A DNA stretch of 64,000 nt, taken from assembly GCF_018617875.1 (NCBI RefSeq), contig NZ_JACSKZ010000004.1, forward strand, positions 141,731 to 205,730, read 5' to 3'. The stretch comes from Exiguobacterium algae (GTDB taxonomy: Bacteria; Bacillota; Bacilli; Exiguobacteriales; Exiguobacteriaceae). Shown here piece by piece: positions 17,692 through 26,003 of this stretch. The position numbers and the translations under genes are program-made. The notes below the pieces were generated by a model. It made no database searches. It was not told the DNA's origin and worked only from the letters and a program-made list of their open reading frames with translations. Numbering within the stretch: position 1 is the first letter of the stretch; every line of letters begins with the position of its first letter.

Positions 17692-17703
17692 GTCATCTCC
17701 TCC

Positions 17704-18699
17704 TTATTTTGCAGTCGTTTGACCAATCATACATTGTGCAATTTGAACAGCATTCGCCGCTGCTCCTTTTCTGACGTTGTCCGCAACACACCAAAGATGG
17801 AATGTGTTCGGTTGCGAATCGTCACGTCGAACTCGACCGACATACACCTCGTCTTTCCCGTTCGTATCGAGCGGTGTCGGATACAGCAGTTCAGTCGGGT
17901 TATCCATCAGCACGACTCCCGGTGCATCTGCGAGCACGGCACGTACTTCTTCAAGTGTCGCACCCCGCTCAAGCGTCACCGTGATGGAGACCGCATGACT
18001 GTTTCGAACCGGCACCCGGACACATGTCGCCGTCACACCGAGGTCTGGCGCATTCAAGATTTTCCGCGTCTCATCGATCATTTTTTGTTCTTCTTTCGTA
18101 TAGCCGTTTTCTAAGAACACATCGATGTGCGGAAGGACATTGTTGTAAATCGGATACGGATAATTTTGCGGTGCCTCGCCTTGTGCCCCTCGTTCCAAAT
18201 CATCGATTCCTTTTTGACCGGATCCGGATACGGCCTGATAGGACGTGTAGGCGACCCGCGTCAATCCATACACGTCGGAAAGTGGTGCCAATGCGACGAC
18301 CGATTGAATGGTTGAACAATTCGGATTCGCAATCAACGATTTGTCCGGACTGAGCTCGACCCGATTCACTTCGGGTACGACGAGCGGGATTCCTTCTTGC
18401 ATCCGGAAGGCGCTTGAGTTATCGATGACGATGACCCCTTGCTCGCTTAAACGTGGCGCGTATTGTTCACTGATGCTCCCGCCTGCCGAGAACAATGCAA
18501 TATCAATGGCGTCCGTGTAAATCAGGTCAGAGAGTTCACGAATTACGATGTCCTGTCCGTTTACCTGAACAGTTTTTCCTGCTGAACGAGCGGAAGCATA
18601 AAGTAACAACTCATTGATTGGAAATTCGTATTCCGTCAATACCTCAATCATCTTCTGGCCGACTGCACCGGTGGCACCGACGACGGCTACGTTATACAT
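17704..18699 (-). CDS. asd: Aspartate-semialdehyde dehydrogenase
   Basis: A 331-residue NADPH enzyme reducing aspartyl phosphate to the semialdehyde. The N-terminal GATGAVGQ loop binds NADP, the catalytic cysteine is in ANPNCSTIQ, and the substrate-binding region contains RVPVRNSHA. Gaps of 12 bp on both sides place it firmly between lysC and dapA in the operon. Confidence 0.96.
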   Translation of the reverse strand: MYNVAVVGATGAVGQKMIEVLTEYEFPINELLLYASARSAGKTVQVNGQDIVIRELSDLIYTDAIDIALFSAGGSISEQYAPRLSEQGVIVIDNSSAFRMQEGIPLVVPEVNRVELSPDKSLIANPNCSTIQSVVALAPLSDVYGLTRVAYTSYQAVSGSGQKGIDDLERGAQGEAPQNYPYPIYNNVLPHIDVFLENGYTKEEQKMIDETRKILNAPDLGVTATCVRVPVRNSHAVSITVTLERGATLEEVRAVLADAPGVVLMDNPTELLYPTPLDTNGKDEVYVGRVRRDDSQPNTFHLWCVADNVRKGAAANAVQIAQCMIGQTTAK

Positions 18700-18711
18700 G
18701 CTGACTCCCCC

Positions 18712-19911
18712 TTATAAGTTGAATCGAGCCGCAATGGCTGCGACCGCCGCTTCGACGTCTTGTTCTTGAATCGTGTAAGAAATGCTGATCTCAGATGTTG
18801 TGACTTGATAGAATGGAATCCCCATCTCGCGGAATGTCGCGAAGAGCTCGGATGCGACGCCTGTCGCGTCCCGCATGCCGATTCCGACGACCGAGATTTT
18901 TGCGTGTTCCGTGTGACGATCGATTTTGATTTGTGGCAAGGTCGCTGTCAATTCTGCAAGTGCCTCTTCTAAAAACGCCTCTTCATCGAGTGGGCATGTG
19001 AACGAGAGGAACACTTCGCCGTCGAACGCCGTTTGCGAAATCATATCGATGTTGACATGGCGTTCTGATAATCGTTCAAAGATGTCCGCGACTCCGGCTG
19101 CAGTGTGCGGGATATGTTTGATCGAGACACTGAGTACGTTTTTGACGACACTCACGCTCGTGACCGCTTTCTGTTCCATTGCTTGCGTTGTATCCATGAT
19201 CCATGTTCCTCCTTCATTTGAGAGCGTCTTCCCTACAAAGATGTTTACATCATATTTTTTTGCGAGCTCGACACTTCGCATCTCCATCACTTTTGAACCG
19301 AGTGCACTCATCTCCATCATTTCGTCATAAGAGACATTGTCTAGACGTTTCGCCGTCGGATGGATTCGCGGATCGGTCGTATACACTCCCGCCACATCGG
19401 TATAAATCTCACAGCGTTTGCTCAGCACGGCAGCAAGTGCCACAGCCGTCGTGTCCGAACCGCCACGCCCGAGTGTCGTGACGTCTCCAAATTCATTCAC
19501 ACCCTGGAAACCGGCGACAATCAACACATCGTGTTGTCTTAATTTTTCTTGAAGTACTTCTTTTCGAATCGCTTTGATTTTACTTTTTGTATGAATGCCC
19601 ATCGTATCAATCCCGGCTTGCTGTCCCGTAAGCGAAATGGCCGGGACGCCTCGTGAGTTCAAAGCGATACTTAACAGACTGATGGTCTGTTCCTCGCCGA
19701 CAGCTAACAGGCGATCGAGTTCCCGAATCATCGGGCGCTCCGTGATTTGTTTCGCGAGCGAAAGGAGTGAATCCGTCGTTTTTCCCATCGCCGAGACGAC
19801 GACGACCAGTTTTTCTCCGGCTGAGACTCGCGTTTGTAAGTAATCCGATATAGCTTGTATTTGTTCAATTGTGGCTACAGAACTGCCACCAAATTTGAGT
19901 ACGGTTGTCAT
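18712..19911 (-). CDS. lysC: Aspartate kinase, lysine-pathway isozyme
   Basis: A 399-residue monofunctional aspartokinase. The N-terminal FGGSSVA loop and GRGGSDTTAVALAA belong to the kinase domain (about 1-240). Two ACT domains follow (about 255-399) and should bind the inhibitor. The start at 19911 is chosen because GGGGA is nearby and the protein then begins MTTVLKFGGSS as in other aspartokinases; the longer reading would lie inside the leader terminator. First gene of the operon, behind a lysine riboswitch. Confidence 0.95.
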   Translation of the reverse strand: MTTVLKFGGSSVATIEQIQAISDYLQTRVSAGEKLVVVVSAMGKTTDSLLSLAKQITERPMIRELDRLLAVGEEQTISLLSIALNSRGVPAISLTGQQAGIDTMGIHTKSKIKAIRKEVLQEKLRQHDVLIVAGFQGVNEFGDVTTLGRGGSDTTAVALAAVLSKRCEIYTDVAGVYTTDPRIHPTAKRLDNVSYDEMMEMSALGSKVMEMRSVELAKKYDVNIFVGKTLSNEGGTWIMDTTQAMEQKAVTSVSVVKNVLSVSIKHIPHTAAGVADIFERLSERHVNIDMISQTAFDGEVFLSFTCPLDEEAFLEEALAELTATLPQIKIDRHTEHAKISVVGIGMRDATGVASELFATFREMGIPFYQVTTSEISISYTIQEQDVEAAVAAIAARFNL

Positions 19912-19947
19912 CAGGTTCCCCACTTTCAAGATGTCCACCAACAGAAA

Positions 19948-20200
19948 AAGCGGCAGACCGGTAGGAAGCACTCTCCCTACGGTCTGCCGCTTGTACGCGC
20001 AGTTGAAAAACGATTAAAAAATCGTTCCGTAGATAGCGCTCCATGGTAGTTGACCATGGCAGTGTAGGCGTTATTCACGACTACCCCAGCCTTCGTTCAC
20101 ACGCACGTGAACGTCGACTTCGGCGAATTTCCCCTTTCGGCTCGGTCCGGAGTGCGTCCGTTTCAACCAAGCTTACTCATGTCATTCGCAACCTCTATCT
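19948..20200 (-). promoter_or_regulatory. Lysine riboswitch (L-box) controlling the lysC operon
   Basis: The aptamer (about 20031-20200, minus strand) opens with AGATAGAGGTTGCG and closes with GCGCTATCT, which pair as P1. The core contains GACATGAGTAAGCTTGG and AATTCGCCGAAGTC, standard L-box sequences. The expression platform is a strong terminator at 19948-19992, where AAGCGGCAGACCG pairs with CGGTCTGCCGCTT followed by TTTTTCT. Lysine should switch the operon off. Confidence 0.93.
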
Positions 20201-20217
20201 GTCAGTTGTTAGTATTA

Positions 20218-20246
20218 GTTATAACAAAACGAAATCTTCTTGCCAA
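20218..20246 (-). promoter_or_regulatory. Sigma-A promoter of the lysine operon
   Basis: On the minus strand TTGGCA (20241-20246) and TATAAC (20218-20223) are exactly 17 bp apart, just upstream of the riboswitch aptamer. Confidence 0.7.
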
Positions 20247-20282
20247 CCTTTTTTTAGAAAAATGGGATATTTCAAAAAAAGC

Positions 20283-20711
20283 TCACCACGTCTTCTTCAT
20301 CATGCGATGAGGCAAATCAGCGTCTAGAAATTCCGGTCCGTATGCCTCATATCCCAACTTTTCGTAAAATGGTAACGCCGTCAGTTGCGCTCCCAATCTC
20401 AACTCATGCAAATGATGATGCTTTGCCACTCGTTCGATTTCAAGCATGATTTCTTTAGCGTATCCGTTCCCTCGAAAATCCTGGATCGTGGCAACGCGCT
20501 CCACTTTCCCCACAGTCTCCTCAATCGGACGTAATCGTGCCGTGGTCACCGGTGAATCACCGATCGTTCCAACAAAATGGATGCATTGCGGGTCAAGCGT
20601 GTCGTATTCAAGGTCCGGGTCAATCCCCTGTTCTCCGATAAACACCTTTTCCCGAACCACACGTGCCTGGGTAATCAATGATTCGTCTTGACCGTTTTGG
20701 ATAATCAACAT
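20283..20711 (-). CDS. GNAT-family N-acetyltransferase (YjcF/ElaA-like)
   Basis: A 142-residue GNAT protein. The acetyl-CoA pyrophosphate loop is IQDFRGNGYAKEIM, and the C-terminal strand contains LPFYEKLGYEAYGPEFLD. EKVFIGEQGIDPDLEYD near the N-terminus resembles the YjcF/ElaA group. The substrate is unknown. Its start overlaps the end of the upstream AlaX gene by 7 bp, so the two are probably translated together. Confidence 0.85.
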   Translation of the reverse strand: MLIIQNGQDESLITQARVVREKVFIGEQGIDPDLEYDTLDPQCIHFVGTIGDSPVTTARLRPIEETVGKVERVATIQDFRGNGYAKEIMLEIERVAKHHHLHELRLGAQLTALPFYEKLGYEAYGPEFLDADLPHRMMKKTW

Positions 20712-21865
20712 GGTAAAACCCCTTCCTGTAGCCGACGTACAATCTCTTCCATCGCTTTCTCTAATTCAATTAACGAGTCAAATCGCGCCTGCGCCTGCTT
20801 ATTGCTTCCACCTCCCCGGCCAAACCCTAACTCATGAAGAACCGCCTTTAAGCATTTTCCGGTCGCCAAATCATGCGTGCCGTCATGGACGACAAATAAT
20901 TTTTTCGTGCCGTAGTTCACACCAACCGCAATTTTCCCGGACGCCGCCACCCGCTCCACGATGGCCATAGTCAAGGTTTCCGCTTCGGTCTTCCCGATAT
21001 GGATGGCGACATAGTCATCCTCTTGTAAAACAGCCTCAACCTTCGCTTTGGCAATTCTCAGTTCCAGTTCTTTAATCTCCCGTTCACGCTCCAAACGAAT
21101 TGTCCGTTCTTCCAACACCCGCTCTGCTACCGTCTCATTTGTTGTCGAGAGCGTTTGGTGAATGGAGCGTAACGCAGCCCGTGACGCTTGAGTCATCCGC
21201 AAGGCGCGGTTTCCTGCTACGTAGGTCAAACGAATATTTCCCCGTACTTTTTTTATACCAGTTACGTGAATGGTTCCAAGTTGCGCCGTCGTCTCCACAT
21301 GTGTACCGCCACACGCATTGTAGTCCAGTCCTTCGATTTCGACAATCCGGATCATCCCCGTCCGGTCAGTCGGTTTTCGTAAACGTGTCCGGTCAACTTC
21401 GTCCTCCGGGAGCTCCATCTTGCGAATCGGTCGATTTTCAAAGATGATATGCTGAAGCTCCTTCTCAAATTGTTCGACTTGATCCCAGTCCAACTGTTCT
21501 GTCCCGATTTCAATCGAGGCATCTTCTGCATTGATTCCAAAGCTGAGCGTCTCGATCCCGTGACGATCCTGCAGGATGGCTGTCATCACATGCTGAGCCG
21601 TATGTTGGATCGAGTGATCCTGTCTCACTGTCTCGTCAATTTGCGCTTTGATCGTGCTTCCGACTTCCAGCGATTGATCGAGTAAATGCCACGTGGTCCC
21701 TTCGACCGTTTGCACGTCTTTTACCTCATATTGATCGACCCAGCCGCGATCGGCTGGTTGTCCGCCCCCTTCCGCATAAAACGGGGTTTGCGCGAAAACG
21801 TGCCAATAACCTGATTGATCTTTTTTGACTGCCGTCACGACAGTCTCTGTGATGACTTTCTCCAT
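20705..21865 (-). CDS. AlaX-L, alanyl-tRNA editing protein with C-terminal DHHA1 domain
   Basis: A 386-residue protein related to the editing half of alanyl-tRNA synthetase but lacking the catalytic domain. It has the zinc and editing motifs IQHTAQHV and CGGTHVETT, the upstream FYAEGGGQPAD, a coiled-coil region (about 235-290) and a terminal DHHA1 domain with GRGGGSNKQAQA. Such AlaX-L proteins deacylate tRNA-Ala mischarged with serine or glycine in trans. The ATG at 21865 has AGGTGG 8 nt upstream and is preferred to the GTG at 21877. The 7-bp overlap with the GNAT gene is typical of an operon. Confidence 0.92.
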   Translation of the reverse strand: MEKVITETVVTAVKKDQSGYWHVFAQTPFYAEGGGQPADRGWVDQYEVKDVQTVEGTTWHLLDQSLEVGSTIKAQIDETVRQDHSIQHTAQHVMTAILQDRHGIETLSFGINAEDASIEIGTEQLDWDQVEQFEKELQHIIFENRPIRKMELPEDEVDRTRLRKPTDRTGMIRIVEIEGLDYNACGGTHVETTAQLGTIHVTGIKKVRGNIRLTYVAGNRALRMTQASRAALRSIHQTLSTTNETVAERVLEERTIRLEREREIKELELRIAKAKVEAVLQEDDYVAIHIGKTEAETLTMAIVERVAASGKIAVGVNYGTKKLFVVHDGTHDLATGKCLKAVLHELGFGRGGGSNKQAQARFDSLIELEKAMEEIVRRLQEGVLPC

Positions 21866-21896
21866 CTTCCTGTCCACCTTTTTTCTATAATCTGTT

Positions 21897-21925
21897 CAGA
21901 CATCTAGTCTAATTTCGTCTATAAT
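21897..21925 (+). promoter_or_regulatory. Candidate promoter of nagR
   Basis: CAGACA (21897-21902), 17 bp, perfect TATAAT (21920-21925), 35 bp before the ATG. A quasi-palindrome AGACATCTAGTCT lies across the -35 region but is a poor match to the NagR operator, so autoregulation is not claimed. Confidence 0.5.
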
Positions 21926-21959
21926 AGGACATACTACTTCTCGGTTAGGAGCGAAATTG

Positions 21960-22688
21960 ATGTTAGAAATTGATAAACAATCCCCGCTTCCTATTTATTA
22001 TCAAATCGAAGCGTACTTAAAGCAACAAATAGATAACGGAACGTTAAAACCAGGAGATGTCTTGCCATCTGAACGGGAATTCTCCGAGCAATTCAATGTG
22101 AGTCGGATGACCGTCCGGCAAGCCATCATGAACCTCGTCAATTCCGGCTATTTGAACCGCCAAAAAGGTCGTGGCACCTTTGTTGCGAGTCAAAAAATCG
22201 CGATGACGCTGTCCGGGTTAACCAGCTTTTCTGAAGAAATCAAACACCGGGGCATGCGCCCTTATAGCCGCCTTCTTTCTTTTGACAAGGTCCCGGCCTC
22301 TGAACGGGTTGCACAGCAGCTCCGGGTCCCGAATCAGACTCCTGTCTACGAGATGAAACGACTACGCCTGGCCGATGACATCGTACTCGCCTTAGAAACT
22401 GCGTATGTTCCCGTTGCCCTGTTACCTGACTTAACGGAAGCTGATGTGACGGGATCGATTTACGAATACGCTGAGCAATCGGGGTTACGTTTGAAAAATG
22501 CGACCCAAACACTCGAGGCGAGAAGTGCCAGCCCTGAAGAAGCCGAGCTGTTGACCATCTCACCGAATGCGCCTGTCCTATTAATCGACCAGCGCACCTA
22601 TCTTGAGGAAGGTGACATGTTCGAATATAGTCGTTCGCTCTTCCGTGGGGACTCCTATTCGTTCACTGTCTCCATGGAGCGTATATAA
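21960..22688 (+). CDS. nagR: GntR/HutC-family regulator of N-acetylglucosamine use
   Basis: A 242-residue repressor. The N-terminal winged helix (about 10-75) has LPSEREFSEQFNVSRMTVRQ followed by GRGTFV. The effector domain (about 90-240) is of UTRA type. It resembles B. subtilis NagR (YvoA), which releases its operators on binding glucosamine or N-acetylglucosamine phosphates. The ATG at 21960 is preferred to the TTG just before it, with AGGAG 8 nt upstream. It lies near nagB-nagA but is separated from them by an LCP gene on the other strand. Confidence 0.9.
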   Translation: MLEIDKQSPLPIYYQIEAYLKQQIDNGTLKPGDVLPSEREFSEQFNVSRMTVRQAIMNLVNSGYLNRQKGRGTFVASQKIAMTLSGLTSFSEEIKHRGMRPYSRLLSFDKVPASERVAQQLRVPNQTPVYEMKRLRLADDIVLALETAYVPVALLPDLTEADVTGSIYEYAEQSGLRLKNATQTLEARSASPEEAELLTISPNAPVLLIDQRTYLEEGDMFEYSRSLFRGDSYSFTVSMERI

Positions 22689-22719
22689 AAAAAGTTTGCC
22701 CAAGAGGCAAACTTTTTTT
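22687..22719. terminator. Bidirectional terminator between nagR and the LCP gene
   Basis: AAAAAAAGTTTGCC and GGCAAACTTTTTTT form a symmetric hairpin with runs of A and T on both sides. Confidence 0.9.
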
Positions 22720-22720
22720 A

Positions 22721-23824
22721 TTATTGCGCTTCGTAAGTCACGCCGTTCGGGTCAAGCGTGTACGATTCTAGTTCTGTGTCTGACATCGGTTCGACTTTAT
22801 TCCCGGCGTCTGCTTGTTGGACGCGATAGCGCACTTCTTCAAGAAGCGGCTCGTTCAAGAAATAATAGAAGTGTCCATCTTCAGCCCGCGCGCCTTCACC
22901 GGTCAATTGATATTGTACCGTGTTGTGTAGTGCGCCGACGTCCTCGATCAAACGCATGTAATCGTTCGGTCCGAGTGTCGTTTGCATATTGTCGCCAACG
23001 GCTTTTAACACTTTATCATAGTTGTTGATCAGTGACGTACCGAGTGACTGCTCCAACACAGCATTGATGACTTCCATTTGCCGTTGTCCGCGGCCGATGT
23101 CTCCTCGAGGATCATCGTAGCGGTTACGGACATAAGCAAGTGCCTCTTCACCACTTAAGCGTTGTAAGCCTTGTTCGATTTGAACCGTCTCTCTTGATGC
23201 GTCATAACTGTTCTGTTGCGATGAAAACGGGACATCGATTTCGACCCCACCGACCGCGTCAATGAAATCGACGAAACCTTGGAAGTTCACTGATACGACA
23301 TGGTCGATATCGATACCGATCAAGTCTTCAATCGTGCTCGTCGCCACGCGCATCCCGTTATTCGGATTCGATTCATCCATCGATCCGAAATAGTAAGCAT
23401 GGGTGATTTTATCCTGGTCGAGCCCTGTTTTCCCGTAAGGAATGTTGAACCCTGAGTAATCGATATTGACATATGAATCACGCGGGATACTGAGCATCGT
23501 CGTTTGTTTTTCTTTCTTATTCAAAATCACCATGATCATGACGTCGGAACGGCCGTATTCACCTCTCGCTTTTTTCTGAGGTGACAAATCTGTTCCGAGA
23601 ATCAAAAAGCTCTCGGTGTTTTCTTTATCGAAGCGGGTCGGTTCGACTGTCGGGTCATCTTCTAATGTCACCTGTGTGCCTGACAGCATGTTATGGGCTT
23701 TATAAAATGCCATCCCATACATACTCGATCCGACGATGATGGCAATGAGCAAAATGGAACTAAATACTTTATAAAACGCAGACGGTCGCTTGCGCTGTCT
23801 GCGAGCATGGGTTCTAGAATTCAT
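22721..23824 (-). CDS. LytR-CpsA-Psr (LCP) family cell-wall ligase
   Basis: A 367-residue type II membrane protein. A basic N-terminus (NSRTHARRQRKRPS) precedes one membrane helix (about 20-43). The extracellular LCP domain (about 75-240) carries RSDVMIMVILNKK, LSIPRDSYVNI and a terminal YVRNRYDDPRGDIGRGQRQ, the arginine-rich site that binds lipid-linked pyrophosphate. Such enzymes attach teichoic acid or other glycopolymers to peptidoglycan. The start at 23824 has AAGGAG and avoids an unlikely 13-residue extension. It sits between the amino-sugar regulator and enzymes, which provide wall precursors; a functional link is only inference. Confidence 0.9.
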   Translation of the reverse strand: MNSRTHARRQRKRPSAFYKVFSSILLIAIIVGSSMYGMAFYKAHNMLSGTQVTLEDDPTVEPTRFDKENTESFLILGTDLSPQKKARGEYGRSDVMIMVILNKKEKQTTMLSIPRDSYVNIDYSGFNIPYGKTGLDQDKITHAYYFGSMDESNPNNGMRVATSTIEDLIGIDIDHVVSVNFQGFVDFIDAVGGVEIDVPFSSQQNSYDASRETVQIEQGLQRLSGEEALAYVRNRYDDPRGDIGRGQRQMEVINAVLEQSLGTSLINNYDKVLKAVGDNMQTTLGPNDYMRLIEDVGALHNTVQYQLTGEGARAEDGHFYYFLNEPLLEEVRYRVQQADAGNKVEPMSDTELESYTLDPNGVTYEAQ

Positions 23825-23945
23825 GATGTTCTCCTTCAAGTCAAAGATGTAAGCTTCACTCATTATAGAGGAAACCTCAAGGTTTGTCGAAAACGTTTTG
23901 ATGACAAATCGATTTCTTTACAATTTCCCATAGTTGAAATGAAAA

Positions 23946-23971
23946 AAACCTAGAGAGCTGTTTCTCTAGGT
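23946..23971 (-). terminator. Terminator of nagAB
   Basis: On the minus strand CCTAGAGA, a six-base loop and TCTCTAGG are followed by TTTTTT. The stem touches the nagB stop codon. Confidence 0.8.
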
Positions 23972-24741
23972 CATGCATTGGTGCGTATGGAGAAAAATCG
24001 GTCGGCAGCCTCACGCCCACGGGCTTGCCGGGCATCGTCGCATCGAGATGCCGCCTCGACATCAAGGACGATGGTGACGCTCGGATGTGCTTGAAGGATG
24101 GTCGCCGGCCATTCCACCGTCGGTTCCCGTTCAATCATATGATGCACAGCCTCTGCTTTTCGTGTACCGGTCGCCACCAACACAATTTCACGGGCATTCA
24201 TGATGGTGTCCAGTCCCATCGTAATCGCATGGGTCGGGACATCACTCAATTCGTTAAAAAAGCGACGATTGGCTTCCCGTGTTGATGCCGTGAGCTCGGT
24301 GACGTGTGTTTTCGCATCGAGAGCCGTTCCGGGCTCGTTGAACGCAATATGACCATTTTCTCCGATTCCGAGTAACTGCAGATCCACACCGAGTGAGCGG
24401 ACGAGTTGTTCATAACGCTCTGCTTCTTTCTCTGCGTCAGGCGCATCGCCCTGCGGCAAAAAATGTTCTTTAAACGGTACCTCGTCGAACAACCGCTCTT
24501 TCATGAAGTGATGGTAGCTTTGTGGATGATCCGCTCCGAGACCAATGTACTCATCCAAATTGACACTTGTGACATGCCGACAGTCTAACGCATCCTGTTT
24601 AAACATTTTGTACATGCCGACAGGGGTGCTCCCGGTCGCCAATCCGAGCACAAACGCATTCTTCCCGGCAAGCCGTTCTTTGATGATGGTATAGGCGATG
24701 CGCTCTGCATCTAGTGCATTCTTTGCAACTAATACGTTCAT
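23971..24741 (-). CDS. nagB: Glucosamine-6-phosphate deaminase
   Basis: A 256-residue enzyme converting glucosamine-6-phosphate to fructose-6-phosphate and ammonia. It shows GLATGSTPVGMY, the NLDEYIGL loop with the catalytic aspartate, and LGIGENGHIAFNEPG. Its start overlaps the nagA stop by 4 bp. The C-terminus is a little longer than that of B. subtilis NagB and is rich in arginine. Confidence 0.96.
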   Translation of the reverse strand: MNVLVAKNALDAERIAYTIIKERLAGKNAFVLGLATGSTPVGMYKMFKQDALDCRHVTSVNLDEYIGLGADHPQSYHHFMKERLFDEVPFKEHFLPQGDAPDAEKEAERYEQLVRSLGVDLQLLGIGENGHIAFNEPGTALDAKTHVTELTASTREANRRFFNELSDVPTHAITMGLDTIMNAREIVLVATGTRKAEAVHHMIEREPTVEWPATILQAHPSVTIVLDVEAASRCDDARQARGREAADRFFSIRTNA

Positions 24742-25889
24742 CCTCGTCCCTCCCGTTTGTACGCTATTTGTCCTCGAAACACCGTGTATGTGACTGTCAT
24801 GGCTTCATCCCAGATCACAAGATCGGCATCAAATCCGGGTTTGATTTCTCCTTTTGTCTTTAATCCGAACTCACGGGCGGCATTCGTCGCCGTCATTTTG
24901 ACCGCTTCCTGTATACTGCAACCGGTAAAGGATTGGATGTTTCGAAATGCCGCATCCATCGTCAGCACACTTCCTGCCAAATTCCCCGCCTCCAGACGTG
25001 CCGCGCCCTGCTCCACGATGACCGGTTGACCCCCGAGTTCATACCGTCCATCCGGCAATCCTTTCGCCCGCATGGCGTCTGTAATGACCACCAGTTCATC
25101 CGCTCCTTTTAAACGATAGGCGAAATCGATCATCTCCGGACGACTATGAATCCCGTCCGGAATAATTTCGGTCATCACCCCTTTTTCCAACAGACAGTAT
25201 CCAACCGTTCCCGGCTCTCGATGGTGAAGTCCGCGCATCTGGTTGTAGAGATGCGTACCGTGTTTCACGTCTCCCAATTGATTTTCCTCAAACGTCGCAC
25301 TCGTATGTCCTGTTGAGCCGATTGCGCCCGACTGTTTCATTGCACGCTCGAATTCACGTGCGCCTGGACGCTCAGGAGCATAGGTGACGAGACGAATCTG
25401 CTTTCCGGCCAACGCTTGCCAACTGTTGAACTGCTCTGCGTCCGGGTCAAGAATGTATTCCACCGGTTGAGCCCCTGCCATCTCCCGATTAACGAACGGT
25501 CCTTCCAAATGAATCCCGATGAGTGTCGAATCCCGTCCCTCAATCACGTTTCGAGCAGCGCTCAGCGCCTTCTCAATCGATGTCTTCGATTGCGTGATGG
25601 TCGTGGCAAAGAAAGAAGTGACCCCTTCCTGCAACATGTTTTCACTCCATGTACGTAATCGTGATTCGTCGGCATCCATTGTATCAATCCCATATCCACC
25701 GTGCACATGAACATCAATCATTCCGGGCGTCACCAAAGCTCCTTCTACGTCCAACGTCACTTCTGACGGGATCGGTTCGTATGTGTCCATTGATCCGACC
25801 TGTTTAATGGTGTCCCCATCCCACCGTACGTACCCCCGCTCCCAAGACGCATCCGCTGTCACGATGTGGGCATTAATTAACGTTTCCAT
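24738..25889 (-). CDS. nagA: N-acetylglucosamine-6-phosphate deacetylase
   Basis: A 383-residue amidohydrolase that deacetylates GlcNAc-6-phosphate ahead of NagB. The metal and substrate residues lie in IDVHVHGGYG, GIHLEGPFVN, GSTGHTSATFEE, KHGTHLYNQM and the catalytic aspartate of VITDAMRAKG. AAGGAG precedes the ATG. It forms a two-gene operon with nagB, and an operator-like palindrome for NagR lies about 60 bp upstream. Confidence 0.96.
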   Translation of the reverse strand: METLINAHIVTADASWERGYVRWDGDTIKQVGSMDTYEPIPSEVTLDVEGALVTPGMIDVHVHGGYGIDTMDADESRLRTWSENMLQEGVTSFFATTITQSKTSIEKALSAARNVIEGRDSTLIGIHLEGPFVNREMAGAQPVEYILDPDAEQFNSWQALAGKQIRLVTYAPERPGAREFERAMKQSGAIGSTGHTSATFEENQLGDVKHGTHLYNQMRGLHHREPGTVGYCLLEKGVMTEIIPDGIHSRPEMIDFAYRLKGADELVVITDAMRAKGLPDGRYELGGQPVIVEQGAARLEAGNLAGSVLTMDAAFRNIQSFTGCSIQEAVKMTATNAAREFGLKTKGEIKPGFDADLVIWDEAMTVTYTVFRGQIAYKREGRG

Positions 25890-25947
25890 CGACGAATCAC
25901 TCCTTCTCTTTTCTTCTCTTCCATCCTATCATAACCAAAATAAGTAT

Positions 25948-25963
25948 AGTTGTATAGACCAAT
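25948..25963. promoter_or_regulatory. Putative NagR (dre-type) operator upstream of nagA
   Basis: AGTTGTATAGACCAAT resembles the palindrome TGGTNTAGACCA bound by NagR/DasR regulators, with one imperfect half. It lies in the 111-bp gap between nagA and the MATE gene. Read by eye. Confidence 0.55.
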
Positions 25964-25976
25964 TTAAATATAAAAG

Positions 25977-26003
25977 AAATTGTCCGCCTCAGCGGACAAT
26001 TTA
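25977..26003 (-). terminator. Terminator of the MATE pump gene
   Basis: On the minus strand AAATTGTCCGC and GCGGACAATTT form a stem joined to TTTCTTTT. The stem includes the gene's stop codon. Confidence 0.7.

Noticed and set aside
21895..21908. Quasi-palindrome upstream of nagR as a NagR autoregulatory operator
   Set aside because: AGACATCTAGTCT lacks the TGGT/ACCA ends of the known operator.
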